Source: Pseudarthrobacter sulfonivorans (GTDB lineage: Bacteria; Actinomycetota; Actinomycetes; Actinomycetales; Micrococcaceae). From it: DNA of 64,000 nt. Below, piece after piece: positions 16,776 to 26,702 of the stretch (position 1 is the first letter of the stretch; each line of letters starts with the position of its first letter). Position numbers and translations under genes: made by a program. The notes beneath the pieces are model-generated. The model made no database searches and was not told the origin of the DNA. It was given only the letters and a program-made list of their open reading frames with translations. The DNA is taken from assembly GCF_024391045.1 (NCBI RefSeq), contig NZ_JANFCZ010000004.1, forward strand, positions 124,001-188,000, given 5' to 3'.

Positions 16776-17636
16776 ATGCTGCGAGTAGCCGTCCCCAATA
16801 AGGGCTCCCTGTCCGAATCCGCGTCCGCGATGCTGTCCGAGGCGGGCTACCGCCAACGCCGCGACACCCGCGAACTGGTCATGATGGACCCGGACAATGA
16901 CATCGAATTCTTCTTCCTCCGTCCCCGCGACATCGCCGTCTACGTCGGCCGCGGAATCCTCGACGTCGGCATCACCGGCCGCGACCTGCTGCTGGACGCC
17001 GAGGTGGAGGCAAAGGAGCTGCTGCCCCTGGGCTTCGCAGCGTCCACGTTCCGCTTCGCCGGTCCGGTCGGCGACTTCGCCAAGGTGGAGGAGCTCGAAG
17101 GCAAACGCCTCGCCACCAGCTACGACGGTTTGCTCCGCGGCTACCTCGCGGAACGCGGCGTCAACGCCCATGTAGTGCGGCTCGACGGCGCAGTCGAATC
17201 CTCCGTACGCCTGGGAGTCGCGGACGCCATTGCCGACGTCGTCGAAACCGGTAACACCCTCAAGGCCGCCGGCATGGAGATCTTCGGTGATCCGATCCTC
17301 AAGTCCGAGGCCGTCCTGATCGGCCGCACCGGTGAAGGCGGCGCCGCGAACGGCACCGCCAGGGAGATTGAGGTCCTCATGCGCCGCCTCCAGGGTGTCC
17401 TGGTGGCACGGCAGTACGTCCTCATGGATTACGACATCCGCAAGGACCTCGTGGAGCAGGCCGCAGCCCTGACCCCGGGCCTGGAGTCACCCACCGTCTC
17501 CCCGCTGCGGGACTCCGAGTGGGTGGCCGTGCGGTCCATGGTCCCGAAGCGGGAGACCAACCGCATCATGGACGAGCTCTACGACCTTGGCGCCCGCGCC
17601 ATCCTGGTCAGCAGCATCCACGCCTGCCGCATCTGA
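16776..17636 (+). CDS. hisG: ATP phosphoribosyltransferase (long form)
   Basis: First and committed step of histidine synthesis. The 286-residue protein has the long HisG form: the periplasmic-binding-like catalytic domains ([15 protein letters not shown] at the start, [37 protein letters not shown] with the PRPP loop) and a C-terminal regulatory ACT-like domain (about 210-286, [20 protein letters not shown]). Family knowledge indicates feedback inhibition by histidine through that domain. The ATG at 16776 is preceded by AAGAAAG. hisF follows after 13 bp. Confidence 0.95.
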   Translation: MLRVAVPNKGSLSESASAMLSEAGYRQRRDTRELVMMDPDNDIEFFFLRPRDIAVYVGRGILDVGITGRDLLLDAEVEAKELLPLGFAASTFRFAGPVGDFAKVEELEGKRLATSYDGLLRGYLAERGVNAHVVRLDGAVESSVRLGVADAIADVVETGNTLKAAGMEIFGDPILKSEAVLIGRTGEGGAANGTAREIEVLMRRLQGVLVARQYVLMDYDIRKDLVEQAAALTPGLESPTVSPLRDSEWVAVRSMVPKRETNRIMDELYDLGARAILVSSIHACRI

Positions 17637-17649
17637 TTTAGGAGTAGCA

Positions 17650-18426
17650 ATGGCTGTAGCTGTACGAGTCATCCCGTGCCTCGACGTCGATGCCGGCCGC
17701 GTCGTGAAGGGCATCAACTTCGAAGGGCTCCGCGACGCAGGCGACCCTGTGGAACTGGCCCACCGTTACGACAATGCGGGCGCTGATGAGCTGACATTCC
17801 TTGACGTCACGGCCTCGTCGGGCAACCGCGAAACCACGTTCGACGTGGTCCGCCGCACCGCCGAGGAAGTCTTCATACCACTGACGGTCGGCGGCGGCGT
17901 CCGCGGCGTGGCCGAGGTGGACAAGCTCCTGCGTTTCGGCGCAGACAAGGCCTCCATCAACACGGCAGCCGTCGCCCGGCCGGACGTCATCAACGAGATT
18001 AGCCGGCACTTCGGGTCCCAGGTCCTGGTCCTGTCAGTCGACGCCCGCCGGACACGCCCCGGATCCCAGCCCACGCCGTCGGGCTTCGAAGTAACCACCC
18101 ACGGCGGCCGCACCGGCACCGGCATCGATGCCATCGCGTGGGCCAAGGAAGCTGCCGACCGCGGGATCGGCGAAATCCTGCTGAACTCCATCGACGCGGA
18201 CGGCACCAAGGACGGCTTCGACCTGGAGCTCATCCGGCTGGTCCGGGCCGCCGTCAAGGTGCCGATCATCGCCTCCGGCGGTGCCGGCGAACCCGCCCAC
18301 TTCCCGCCGGCCGTGGCTGCAGGCGCCGACGCCGTCCTGGCCGCCTCGATCTTCCACTGGGGCCCGGACAACATGATGGCCCAGGTCAAGCAGGCCATCC
18401 GCGAAGCAGGCTTCGAAGTCCGCTAG
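17650..18426 (+). CDS. hisF: Imidazole glycerol phosphate synthase, cyclase subunit
   Basis: With HisH, converts PRFAR to imidazole glycerol phosphate plus AICAR. The 258-residue TIM barrel has catalytic Asp in [19 protein letters not shown], the phosphate site [19 protein letters not shown], the second catalytic Asp in [14 protein letters not shown] and IIASGGAGE. The start at 17650 is preceded by AGGAGTAG. hisH is not in the window, so its partner is encoded elsewhere. Confidence 0.96.
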   Translation: MAVAVRVIPCLDVDAGRVVKGINFEGLRDAGDPVELAHRYDNAGADELTFLDVTASSGNRETTFDVVRRTAEEVFIPLTVGGGVRGVAEVDKLLRFGADKASINTAAVARPDVINEISRHFGSQVLVLSVDARRTRPGSQPTPSGFEVTTHGGRTGTGIDAIAWAKEAADRGIGEILLNSIDADGTKDGFDLELIRLVRAAVKVPIIASGGAGEPAHFPPAVAAGADAVLAASIFHWGPDNMMAQVKQAIREAGFEVR

Positions 18427-18517
18427 TCCCCACCCGCCCCCTAACCTCGCAAGCTCGGCCAGGGAACCCTGCGGGCGTGGGCCCACTTTCGCCCACTCTG
18501 GTCAAAGGCCCTTGTTT

Positions 18518-19162
18518 CTACAGTCCTACTTCGGCTGACTGGAGGAGGGCGACGGCGTCGGGCTGGCCTTCGAACGTGACGAGGGCGTGGCGGGTGCGGC
18601 CGTGGGCGTGCATCAGCAGTTCGCCCGGCTCGCCGACGATGGCCACCGAAACAGGGGCGCGCTTGGCCACGTGCCGGGGGCCGGAGGGCCGCACCAGCAC
18701 AATGCCGAGATCCACGCCGCGGTACAGGATGGCGGCCCGTTTGATGAGCTCGTCCCATAGCGCGTCCGAGTACGCCTCGTCCAGGGCCCGTGGAGCCCAG
18801 CGGTCAACGGCCCGGCGGATGTCCTCCGTGTGGACGAAGTACTCGATCAGGTTGGAGCTCTCGTCCAACGCCTTGATCTTCATGGGGGACAGGGCCGGTG
18901 GACCGCTGCGGAACGTGTTCACGAGGCCCGCGTAGTCGTCCGGCGCCTTCAGCTTCGCGGCGAGTTTGGCGGTGGCCTTGTCCGAGGCTTTGGAGAGGCT
19001 CTTGATGATCAGGCCAAGCCCCACGGCCGCCTTGCGTTCGCGCAGGTAAAGGTGCGCGGCAAGGTCCCTGGTGCGCCAGCCTCGGCAGAGGGTGGGGGCA
19101 TCAGGACCGGCCGCCAGGAGGGTTTCGGCCAGGACTTCGCGGGACGGGTCAACGTAATGCAT
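18518..19162 (-). CDS. TIGR03085 family protein (mycothiol-dependent/DinB-like fold)
   Basis: The 214-residue protein starts MHYVDPSREVLAETL and contains LCRGWRTRDLAAHLYLRERK (about 25-45) and YFVHTEDIRRAV (about 105-118), the metal-ligand-type histidines seen in TIGR03085 and related actinobacterial metal-binding proteins. The function is unknown; relatives in the maleylpyruvate isomerase/DinB superfamily include mycothiol-dependent enzymes. An in-frame GTG lies 6 codons upstream at 19180, and neither start has a good ribosome site, so a leaderless transcript is possible. It converges on hisF and diverges from hisI. Confidence 0.8.
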   Translation of the reverse strand: MHYVDPSREVLAETLLAAGPDAPTLCRGWRTRDLAAHLYLRERKAAVGLGLIIKSLSKASDKATAKLAAKLKAPDDYAGLVNTFRSGPPALSPMKIKALDESSNLIEYFVHTEDIRRAVDRWAPRALDEAYSDALWDELIKRAAILYRGVDLGIVLVRPSGPRHVAKRAPVSVAIVGEPGELLMHAHGRTRHALVTFEGQPDAVALLQSAEVGL

Positions 19163-19297
19163 CACTTGTGAAACTAGCACGAGAGCAGGGAGTTGGGCAG
19201 CAGAATCGCCACGGTGGAGGCCCCGTCGCTGACACCCTCCTTATATGCCCGTTGACGTATATTTAGGGGCCGCTGATCAGGCACTAGACTTGACCTG

Positions 19298-19705
19298 ATG
19301 TCTGAGCAGCCTGCCCCCGCCCCCGTGCCCGTCCCGGCACCCACCTCCAATCCGCTTCCACCTGAGGTGGCAGCCGCGCTCAAGCGCGACAGCGCCGGTC
19401 TCGTTGCGGCAGTGGTCCAGCAGTTCGATACGAACGAGGTGCTGATGCTGGGGTGGATGGATGATGAGGCGCTGCACCGCACCATGACCAGCGGCCGGGT
19501 CACGTTCTACTCCCGCTCGCGCCAGGAATACTGGCGCAAGGGCGATACGTCCGGCCACGTCCAGTGGGTCAAGTCCGTGGCCATGGACTGCGACGGCGAT
19601 GCCCTGCTGGTCCGGGTGGACCAGGTGGGCGCGGCCTGCCACACGGGAACCCGGACCTGCTTCGACGGACGCGAATTGGACGTCCGGACCGGCCCGGCCT
19701 CCTGA
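19298..19705 (+). CDS. hisI: Phosphoribosyl-AMP cyclohydrolase
   Basis: Third step of histidine synthesis. The 135-residue protein has [36 protein letters not shown], and the metal site with [16 protein letters not shown], then the zinc cysteines in [11 protein letters not shown]. The first 20 residues are Pro/Ala rich and unconserved. A TAGACT -10-like element lies about 10 bp before the ATG, so the transcript may have little or no leader. It precedes trpE by 113 bp; that gap shows no leader peptide with tandem Trp codons. Confidence 0.94.
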   Translation: MSEQPAPAPVPVPAPTSNPLPPEVAAALKRDSAGLVAAVVQQFDTNEVLMLGWMDDEALHRTMTSGRVTFYSRSRQEYWRKGDTSGHVQWVKSVAMDCDGDALLVRVDQVGAACHTGTRTCFDGRELDVRTGPAS

Positions 19706-19818
19706 CCCGATCCCTGGGCGGAACCCGCCGCAGCTTTCACACTTTTGCCAGCACCAAGCCAGTACCACGACGGATGCCGCCCGCGGCGGCACACAAGAAC
19801 AGGCGGAGAAGCATAGCC

Positions 19819-21387
19819 ATGCAGGACCTTGGAATCATCAGCCCGGGCCTCGAGGAGTTCCGCGAACTCGCCCGCACCAGCAGGGTCATCCCCGTGACGC
19901 TCAAAGTGCTGGCGGACGCTGAAACTCCCATCGGCCTGTACCGGAAGCTGGCCAACGGCCAGCCAGGAACTTTCCTGATGGAGTCCGCGGCGGTTGGCGG
20001 CACCTGGTCGCGGTACTCGTTCATCGGAGCCAGGTCCCGGGCCACGCTGACCACTAAGGACGGCCAGGCGCACTGGCTAGGGGAGCCCCCTGCAGGCGTG
20101 CCCATGGATGGCAACCCTGTGGACGCCATCCGCGATACCGTTGACGCGCTGCGGACCAGCAGGTTCGAAGGGCTGCCGCCGTTCACGTCCGGACTGGTGG
20201 GCTTCCTCGGCTGGGAAACCGTCCGGCACTGGGAACGGCTCACCAGCCCGCCCGAGGACGACCTCCACCTGCCGGAGCTGGCACTGAACCTGGTGACGGA
20301 CATGGCCGTCCATGACAACCATGACGGCAGCGTGCTGCTCATCGCCAACGCCATCAACTTCGACAACAGCTCCGAGCGGGTGGACGAGGCGTGGCACGAC
20401 GCCGTCGAACGGGTGCAGGCCCTGCTCGGCAAAGTGAGCACACCGGTAGCGCAGCCAGTGTCCGTCCTGGAACCGGCTGCCTTGGACTTCGCCTCCAGTG
20501 TCCAGGAGCGTTGGGCCGAACCCGCTTACCTGGAGGCCCTGGACCGGGGCAAGGAAGCCATCGTGGACGGCGAAGTCTTCCAGGTGGTGATTTCCCGCCG
20601 CTTCGAAATGGAGTGCGGAGCCTCGCCCCTGGACGTCTACCGGGTCCTGCGCAACACGAACCCCAGCCCTTACATGTACCTCTTCAGCCTTGAGGACGCC
20701 GACGGCCGGGAGTACACCATCGTGGGGTCCTCCCCGGAGGCCCTGGTGACCGTGACCGGCGACGAAGTCATCACGCACCCCATCGCCGGATCGCGGCCCC
20801 GCGGCAAGACGGTTGAAGGCGACAAAGCCTTGGCGGAAGAGCTCCTGGCCGACGAGAAGGAACGCGCCGAGCACCTGATGCTGGTGGACCTGTCCCGCAA
20901 CGACCTGTCCAAGGTCTGCGTAGCCGGCACGGTGGACGTCACCCAGTTCATGGAGGTGGAACGGTTCAGCCACATCATGCACCTGGTGTCCACGGTGGTG
21001 GGGACGCTGTCCCCGCAGGCCAAGGCCTACGACGTCCTGAAGGCAACCTTCCCGGCCGGCACGCTCTCCGGCGCACCCAAGCCCCGGGCCCTGCGGCTGC
21101 TGGACCAGCTTGAGCCGCACCGGCGCGGGATCTATGGCGGTGTGGTGGGCTATCTCGACTTCGCCGGCGACATGGATATGGCCATCGCCATCCGCTCCGC
21201 GCTGCTCCGGGAAGGGCGCGCCTACGTGCAGGCCGGCGGTGGCATCGTGGCGGACTCGGTGAACCCCACCGAAGCGATCGAAACCGTGAACAAGGCCGCC
21301 GCGCCGCTCCGGGCAGTGCATACGGCGGGATCCTTACGCAACATTTCCGCGGGGTCGCTTCCCGACCCGGGGGAGGCCCGCGAATGA
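19819..21387 (+). CDS. trpE: Anthranilate synthase component I
   Basis: Converts chorismate to anthranilate with the TrpG glutaminase. The 522-residue protein carries the N-terminal regulatory domain (FLMESAAVGGTWSRYSFIGA, the region where tryptophan binds in relatives) and the chorismate-binding domain with EVFQVVISRRFE, PIAGSRPRGKT, EKERAEHLMLVDLSRNDL and TFPAGTLSGAPKPRAL. The ATG at 19819 is weakly supported by AGGCGGAGAAG upstream. It overlaps the next gene by ATGA. trpG and trpD are not in the window. Confidence 0.95.
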   Translation: MQDLGIISPGLEEFRELARTSRVIPVTLKVLADAETPIGLYRKLANGQPGTFLMESAAVGGTWSRYSFIGARSRATLTTKDGQAHWLGEPPAGVPMDGNPVDAIRDTVDALRTSRFEGLPPFTSGLVGFLGWETVRHWERLTSPPEDDLHLPELALNLVTDMAVHDNHDGSVLLIANAINFDNSSERVDEAWHDAVERVQALLGKVSTPVAQPVSVLEPAALDFASSVQERWAEPAYLEALDRGKEAIVDGEVFQVVISRRFEMECGASPLDVYRVLRNTNPSPYMYLFSLEDADGREYTIVGSSPEALVTVTGDEVITHPIAGSRPRGKTVEGDKALAEELLADEKERAEHLMLVDLSRNDLSKVCVAGTVDVTQFMEVERFSHIMHLVSTVVGTLSPQAKAYDVLKATFPAGTLSGAPKPRALRLLDQLEPHRRGIYGGVVGYLDFAGDMDMAIAIRSALLREGRAYVQAGGGIVADSVNPTEAIETVNKAAAPLRAVHTAGSLRNISAGSLPDPGEARE

Positions 21388-21986
21388 CCCCCGTGTGGGC
21401 CCGGAAATCCACGCTGGTCCTCCTGATCGCCGTGCTGGCCTTGGCAGTTTTCGGCACGACGACCCAGACGTGGATCACGGTCACGCTTGACCCTGACCAG
21501 GCGGGCCAGGCAGCGGGGGGCCAGAACAGCCTTGCGGTGCAAGGCAGCAAGGCAGCCACGGCCGTGACAGCGCTGGCACTGGTGGCCTTGGCCGGCGGGC
21601 TGGCCGCTTCCATTGCCGGGAAGGTGGCCCGGTGGGTCATTACCGTCATTGTGGTGCTCGCCGCAGCCGGCATCGTTACCGCAGCCGCTACCGTGTTGTC
21701 TGATCCGCTTTCCGCCGCCCAGGGCTCCATCGCTGCCGCCACCGGGGTCAACGGAAGCCGCGCCGGAACCGAGGTGACCGCCTTCCCGGTGCTCGCCGTC
21801 GTCGTCGGAATTCTGCTGGCACTCGGCGCCCTGCTGATCGTGCCGGCGGGCCGGTATTGGAAGTCGCGCACCAAATATGACGCGGCCGTGTCAGCTGCGG
21901 GGGCGGGAACTTCCGCCACGGCAGCAGGGCCGGTGGACGAGATCGACAGCTGGGACAGGCTCTCGCGCGGCGACGACCCCACCTGA
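21384..21986 (+). CDS. Trp biosynthesis-associated membrane protein
   Basis: The 200-residue protein has four predicted transmembrane helices (about 9-28, 54-75, 79-103 and 132-156) with a loop between helices 1 and 2 containing WITVTLDPDQ. This matches the actinobacterial family TIGR02234/Trp_oprn_chp, which sits next to trpE in many genomes. A transport or membrane-coupled role in tryptophan metabolism has been supposed, but the function is not known. It overlaps trpE by ATGA. The C-terminal 40 residues are soluble and Ala/Gly rich. Confidence 0.88.
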   Translation: MTPVWARKSTLVLLIAVLALAVFGTTTQTWITVTLDPDQAGQAAGGQNSLAVQGSKAATAVTALALVALAGGLAASIAGKVARWVITVIVVLAAAGIVTAAATVLSDPLSAAQGSIAAATGVNGSRAGTEVTAFPVLAVVVGILLALGALLIVPAGRYWKSRTKYDAAVSAAGAGTSATAAGPVDEIDSWDRLSRGDDPT

Positions 21987-22103
21987 GCTCCGCCGGCAGC
22001 CGCCCACGGCAAGGCGCTCAAACCGCGGCCAGGGCCGCCGATGGGCAGTTTGTGGCCAAAAAATGGCAGAATGTAAGCAGTATTGATCCTGAGGAGATTT
22101 CAC

Positions 22104-22391
22104 ATGAGCAAAGCACCCGCACCCGCGTCCAAAACCGCCCCGGCACCTGCTGTGCACCACGGCGTTGACCACAGCCAGGATCTGGGCCACGGCAACAGCC
22201 CCGCTGCGTGGACCTGCGTCATTGTCATGCTGGTGGGCGCACTCATTGCGGCGATTGCCTTTGTCATCGCCAACACTCCCATCTTCATCGCCGGCGCGTG
22301 CGTTATGGTCCTCGGCCTGATCCTGGGTTACATCATGCGCAAGGCAGGCTACGGCGTCGAAGGCAGCAAGCTGAAGAACACCGGCCACTGA
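22104..22391 (+). CDS. Small two-helix membrane protein, DUF6704-like
   Basis: The 95-residue protein has a His-rich N-terminus (VHHGVDHSQDLGHG), then HGNSPAAWTCV, two hydrophobic helices (about 39-58 and 60-80) and a basic tail. The context (between the trp membrane gene and trpC) and the PAAW-helix pattern match an actinobacterial family I associate with DUF6704. The ATG at 22104 is preceded by GAGGAGA. Its TGA overlaps the trpC ATG. The function is unknown; the histidines could bind metal, but this is not shown. Confidence 0.78.
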   Translation: MSKAPAPASKTAPAPAVHHGVDHSQDLGHGNSPAAWTCVIVMLVGALIAAIAFVIANTPIFIAGACVMVLGLILGYIMRKAGYGVEGSKLKNTGH

Positions 22392-23212
22392 TGGCCACCG
22401 TTCTCGATGACATCAATGCCGGTGTCAGGGAGGATATGGAGGCCAGAAAGCGCCTGGTTTCCCTTGCGGAACTGAAGGAACAGGCCGTCGCGGCCGCCCC
22501 GGCGCGTGATGCGTGGGCGGCCCTTGGCGGTCCGGCAGCACCGCGCGACCAGCTCAAAGTCATCGCCGAAATCAAGCGCCGCAGTCCCTCGAAGGGGGAT
22601 CTGGCCACCATTGGGGATCCGGCGTCACTTGCGGCGCAGTATGCCGACGGCGGCGCCGCCGTGATCAGTGTCCTCACCGAGCAGCGGCGTTTCAGGGGCT
22701 CCCTCGCTGACCTGGACGCCGTCCGTGCCCGCGTGGATATTCCGCTGCTTCGCAAGGATTTCACGCTCGACGAGTACCAGATCTGGGAAGCCCGTGCCCA
22801 CGGCGCGGACCTGATCCTCCTCATCGTGGCGGCGCTCTCCGACGCCCAGCTGCAGGAATTCAGCGCCCTCAGCCGCGAACTGGGCATGAACGTCCTGGTG
22901 GAGACCCACACCGAAGCGGAAATCGAACGTGCCGTGGCGGCGAAGGCGCGCATCATCGGCGTCAACGTCCGCAACCTCAAGACGCTCGACGTCGACCGTT
23001 CCGTTTTCGCGTCCCTCGCCGGCCTGATCCCCGGCGAAGCGCTGGTGATCGCCGAATCCGGCGTGCGCAGCGTGGACGACGTAACGCACTACGCCGCGAG
23101 CGGCGCCAACGCGATCCTGGTGGGCGAAGCCCTGGTGAGCGATTCGACTCCGCGGGAGCGGATCGCCGAGTTCACTGCGGCCGGCGCCGCCGCCATCGCC
23201 GCGCGCGCCTAG
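22391..23212 (+). CDS. trpC: Indole-3-glycerol phosphate synthase
   Basis: Forms indole-3-glycerol phosphate from CdRP. The 273-residue TIM barrel contains VIAEIKRRSPSKGDL (catalytic Lys and phosphate contacts), VLTEQRRFRGSLADL, PLLRKDFTLDEYQIWEARAH, GVNVRNLKTLDVD and AESGVRSVDDV. No trpF gene follows; in actinobacteria the PriA/HisA enzyme usually supplies that activity. Start overlaps the preceding stop (TGATG). Confidence 0.96.
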   Translation: MATVLDDINAGVREDMEARKRLVSLAELKEQAVAAAPARDAWAALGGPAAPRDQLKVIAEIKRRSPSKGDLATIGDPASLAAQYADGGAAVISVLTEQRRFRGSLADLDAVRARVDIPLLRKDFTLDEYQIWEARAHGADLILLIVAALSDAQLQEFSALSRELGMNVLVETHTEAEIERAVAAKARIIGVNVRNLKTLDVDRSVFASLAGLIPGEALVIAESGVRSVDDVTHYAASGANAILVGEALVSDSTPRERIAEFTAAGAAAIAARA

Positions 23213-23287
23213 AGCGCGCAACCGCCGGCCCCGGTGCCGGCGGCACAACACTTCTGAACGATCAACTGGAACAGGACGGTGAGACTG

Positions 23288-24700
23288 ATGGTTGATGCAC
23301 CCTCAGAAAACGCTGAGAACAACGCCGCCGAGGCATTCCTGCAGGGCGGCTCACTGAAGCATGCCCCGGGGCCGTATTTTGGCGGTTACGGCGGACGCTG
23401 GATGCCCGAATCGCTCATCGCCGCACTGGACGAGCTTGAGGACACCTTCGAAAAGGCCAAGGCCGATCCTGAGTTCCTGGCCCAGATCGCAGACCTGAAC
23501 AAGAACTACTCCGGCCGTCCCTCGCTGCTGACAGAAGCCAAGCGCTTCTCCCAGCACGCCGGCGGGGCCCGGATCTTCCTCAAGCGCGAGGACCTGAACC
23601 ACACCGGATCGCACAAGATCAACAACGTGCTGGGCCAGGCCCTGCTGGCCAAGCGCATGGGCAAGACCCGAGTGATCGCGGAGACCGGCGCGGGCCAGCA
23701 CGGCGTGGCCAGTGCCACCGCCGCCGCCCTCCTCGGCCTCGAATGCGTCGTCTACATGGGCGCCGAAGACTGCCGCCGCCAGGCGCTCAACGTCGCCCGC
23801 ATGCAGCTGCTGGGCGCCACGGTGGTGCCGGTAACGAACGGTTCCCAGACCCTCAAAGACGCCATCAACGACGCCCTCCGGGACTGGGTCAGCAACGTTG
23901 ACACCACGCACTACCTGCTGGGCACGGCCGCCGGCGCCCACCCGTTCCCCGCAATGGTGCGCTTCTTCCACGAAGTCATCGGCGAGGAAGCCCGGGCACA
24001 GATCCTGGAGCAGACCGGCAGGCTGCCCGACGCCGTCGTTGCCTGCATCGGCGGCGGGTCCAACGCGATCGGCATCTTCCACGGCTTCCTGGATGACCCC
24101 AGCGTCAAGATCTACGGCTTCGAGGCCGGCGGCGACGGCGTCGAAACCGGCCGGCACGCGGCCACCATCACGCTCGGCAAGCCCGGCGTCCTGCACGGTG
24201 CGCGCTCCTACCTCATGCAGGACGATGACGGGCAGACCATCGAGTCGCACTCCATCTCGGCCGGCCTGGACTACCCGGGCGTGGGCCCGGAGCACGCCTA
24301 CCTGGCCGATATCGGCCGCGTCACCTACGAGCCCATCACGGACACCGAAGCCATGGACGCGTTCAAGCTGCTGTGCCGCACTGAAGGCATCATCCCCGCC
24401 ATCGAGTCGTCCCACGCCCTCGCCGGTGCCATCAAGGTGGGCAAGCGCCTGACCGAAGGCAGCGCCAACCCGTCCGACACGGTGATCATCGTCAACCTTT
24501 CCGGCCGCGGCGACAAGGACGTGGAGACCGCCGCCGAGTGGTTCCACATGCTGGACGAGGACGGAAACGTCAAGGGCACCACCCTTTCCACGCGCAAGCC
24601 CAAGGGACCTGCCGACCGCGCCGAGACGGAAGCGGTCCCTGCCGCGGCCGGCACGGCCGCCGCAGATCACACTGCCGCTGACAACAACGAGGACCACTGA
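23288..24700 (+). CDS. trpB: Tryptophan synthase beta subunit
   Basis: Condenses indole with L-serine using PLP. The 470-residue protein has [12 protein letters not shown], the PLP lysine in [35 protein letters not shown], the phosphate-binding [11 protein letters not shown] and the C-terminal [12 protein letters not shown] chose the ATG at 23288 with GGTGAG ahead; a GTG at 23279 is an alternative. The C-terminus carries about 45 extra Ala/Glu/Asp-rich residues. It overlaps trpA (TGATG). Confidence 0.96.
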   Translation: MVDAPSENAENNAAEAFLQGGSLKHAPGPYFGGYGGRWMPESLIAALDELEDTFEKAKADPEFLAQIADLNKNYSGRPSLLTEAKRFSQHAGGARIFLKREDLNHTGSHKINNVLGQALLAKRMGKTRVIAETGAGQHGVASATAAALLGLECVVYMGAEDCRRQALNVARMQLLGATVVPVTNGSQTLKDAINDALRDWVSNVDTTHYLLGTAAGAHPFPAMVRFFHEVIGEEARAQILEQTGRLPDAVVACIGGGSNAIGIFHGFLDDPSVKIYGFEAGGDGVETGRHAATITLGKPGVLHGARSYLMQDDDGQTIESHSISAGLDYPGVGPEHAYLADIGRVTYEPITDTEAMDAFKLLCRTEGIIPAIESSHALAGAIKVGKRLTEGSANPSDTVIIVNLSGRGDKDVETAAEWFHMLDEDGNVKGTTLSTRKPKGPADRAETEAVPAAAGTAAADHTAADNNEDH

Positions 24701-25506
24701 TGACTGAACTGACGGCCAGCAAGTCCGCCGCCGCCATCGACCGCGCCCGCGACGCCGGACGCTCAGCCCTGGTCTGCTACCTGCCGGCCGGGTACCCCGA
24801 TGTCCAGGCCACCATCGACGCCGGCATCGCCATGGCGAAGAACGGTGCCGACCTGATCGAAATCGGCATTCCCTACTCTGACCCGGTCATGGACGGCCCG
24901 GTTATCCAGGCGGCCACCACCGAGGCCATCGCCAACGGCTTCCGCGTGGAGAGCGTGTTCGACGTCGTGGCCGGCATTACGGCAGCCACCGATGTTGCCG
25001 TGCTGGTCATGACCTACTGGAACCCGGTGCTCCGGATGGGCGTTGACGAGTTTTCCCGCAGGCTGGCCGAGGCCGGGGGAGCAGGGCTGATTACGCCGGA
25101 CCTCATCCCGGACGAAGCGTCGCAATGGTTCGCCGCCTCGGATAAGTACGGACTGGACCGGGTTTTCCTCGTGGCTCCTTCCTCCACTCCCGAGCGCCTG
25201 GCCATGACCGTGAAGGCGAGCCGTGGCTTTGTGTACGCGGTGTCCATCATGGGCGTCACGGGCACCCGCCAGGATGTCAGCAGCAGCGCCGAGCAGCTCG
25301 TTGCCGACACCCATGCCGCGGGGGCCGAGCGTGTCTGCGTGGGGCTCGGCGTGTCCAACGCCGGCCACGTCCGCGAGATCGCTGCCTACGCCGACGGCGT
25401 CATCGTCGGCACCGCGCTGGTGGCCGCAATCCGCGACGGCGGTGTCCCCGCCGTCGCAGAACTCACCCGCGACCTGAGCGCCGGACTCGCCAGGGAAGTG
25501 GCCTAG
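24700..25506 (+). CDS. trpA: Tryptophan synthase alpha subunit
   Basis: Cleaves indole-3-glycerol phosphate to indole, which is channelled to TrpB. The 268-residue TIM barrel has LVCYLPAGYPDVQATI, the catalytic glutamate in DLIEIGIPYSDPVMDGPVIQ, the aspartate-bearing LITPDLIPDEA loop, VYAVSIMGVTGTR and the phosphate site VGLGVSNAGHV. It overlaps trpB, so the alpha and beta subunits are made in a coupled way. lgt starts 5 bp later. Confidence 0.96.
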   Translation: MTELTASKSAAAIDRARDAGRSALVCYLPAGYPDVQATIDAGIAMAKNGADLIEIGIPYSDPVMDGPVIQAATTEAIANGFRVESVFDVVAGITAATDVAVLVMTYWNPVLRMGVDEFSRRLAEAGGAGLITPDLIPDEASQWFAASDKYGLDRVFLVAPSSTPERLAMTVKASRGFVYAVSIMGVTGTRQDVSSSAEQLVADTHAAGAERVCVGLGVSNAGHVREIAAYADGVIVGTALVAAIRDGGVPAVAELTRDLSAGLAREVA

Positions 25507-25511
25507 CCCCT

Positions 25512-26702
25512 ATGCAGACGCTCCTTCACGCCGCCGCCCTGGTGCCGGCCAGCATCCCCAGCCCTGACTGGTCCGGCTTCGACATCCCGTTGCCGTGGGG
25601 GACCCTGCGGATCCACGCCTATGCCCTGTGCATCCTGGCAGGCATCGTCCTGGGCCTCTGGCTCACGTCGGTCCGCTGGGCCCGGCGCGGTGCGCCGGAA
25701 GGCAGCGTCTGGGACATTGTCATCTGGGCGATTCCCTTCGGCATTATCGGCGGACGGCTGTACCACGTTGTCTCGTCGCCGGACCAGTACTTCGGTCCCG
25801 GGTTCGACGGCACCGGCGACCTCTGGCTGATCCCGCAGATCCAGCGGGGCGGCCTGGGAATCTGGGGCGCCGTTGTCCTGGGTGTTGTGGGCGCCTGGAT
25901 CGGTTGCCGGCGTGCGGGCGTGAAACTGACCGCCTTCCTGGACGCCGCGGCACCGGGGCTCCTGCTGGCGCAGGCCGTGGGCCGGTGGGGCAACTACTTC
26001 AACCAGGAACTCTTCGGCGGTCCCACGACGCTGCCCTGGGGCCTGCAGATCGACGCCGACAACCCCAACTTCCCCGCGGGGATGCCGGCAGATACGCTCT
26101 TCCACCCCACGTTCCTGTATGAATCACTCTGGAACATCGCGGGCGTGCTGATCCTGCTGGCCCTTGACCGCAGGTTCCACTTCCGCCGTGCCCGGCTCTT
26201 CTGGCTCTACGCGATGTACTACACGCTGGGCCGGGTCTGGATCGAAGCGATGCGGATCGACGAGGCCGAGCAGATCAACCTCTTCGGCATCACCACCCGG
26301 CTCAACGTCTGGACCAGCATCTTTGTGTTCGTCGCAGCCCTGGTGGTCTTCATCCTGATAGGGATGAAGGGCAGGCCGGAACCGGACACACCCTATCTTG
26401 CAGACCGCGGTCCGGTGGCCGGCTCAGACCAGGACCAGGTCACGGACAAGACCGGGGACGACGCCGGGGTCAAAGCCGCCGCCACCGTCCCGGCTGTCCG
26501 CGATGCGGATACCCGTGTCTCAGATAGTGAATCGCATGATAATCTGCCTGATATCCAAAATGGATCCGGAAATTCTTCCACCCCAACGGAAGAGGAACCG
26601 GCATCCGGGGACGGCAACAAGGCCATCCCCGTGACGCCGGAGACCGGAAATTCCGGCCGCGAGGTATCGGAATCCGCGCCGGAGGCTGGCACCAGCAGGT
26701 AG
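25512..26702 (+). CDS. lgt: Prolipoprotein diacylglyceryl transferase with long C-terminal tail
   Basis: Transfers diacylglycerol to the lipobox cysteine of prolipoproteins at the membrane. The 396-residue protein has about seven transmembrane helices through residue 285, with the family motifs RIHAYALCILAGI, GGRLYHVV, GGLGIWGAV, the signature GRWGNYFNQELFGGP and HPTFLYESLWN. After the last helix, about 110 acidic Ser/Asp/Glu-rich residues extend past the usual length, and their DNA is locally AT-richer (about 26515-26580). It follows trpA by 5 bp, an order common in actinobacteria. Confidence 0.95.
   Translation: MQTLLHAAALVPASIPSPDWSGFDIPLPWGTLRIHAYALCILAGIVLGLWLTSVRWARRGAPEGSVWDIVIWAIPFGIIGGRLYHVVSSPDQYFGPGFDGTGDLWLIPQIQRGGLGIWGAVVLGVVGAWIGCRRAGVKLTAFLDAAAPGLLLAQAVGRWGNYFNQELFGGPTTLPWGLQIDADNPNFPAGMPADTLFHPTFLYESLWNIAGVLILLALDRRFHFRRARLFWLYAMYYTLGRVWIEAMRIDEAEQINLFGITTRLNVWTSIFVFVAALVVFILIGMKGRPEPDTPYLADRGPVAGSDQDQVTDKTGDDAGVKAAATVPAVRDADTRVSDSESHDNLPDIQNGSGNSSTPTEEEPASGDGNKAIPVTPETGNSGREVSESAPEAGTSR

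Noticed and set aside
19706..19818. Trp attenuator upstream of trpE
   Set aside because: No short ORF with adjacent Trp codons and no terminator/antiterminator pair with a T-tract was found.
23351..24697. 448-codon open frame antisense to trpB
   Set aside because: It lies entirely opposite conserved TrpB motifs, and its composition is explained by third-position GC bias on the real strand.
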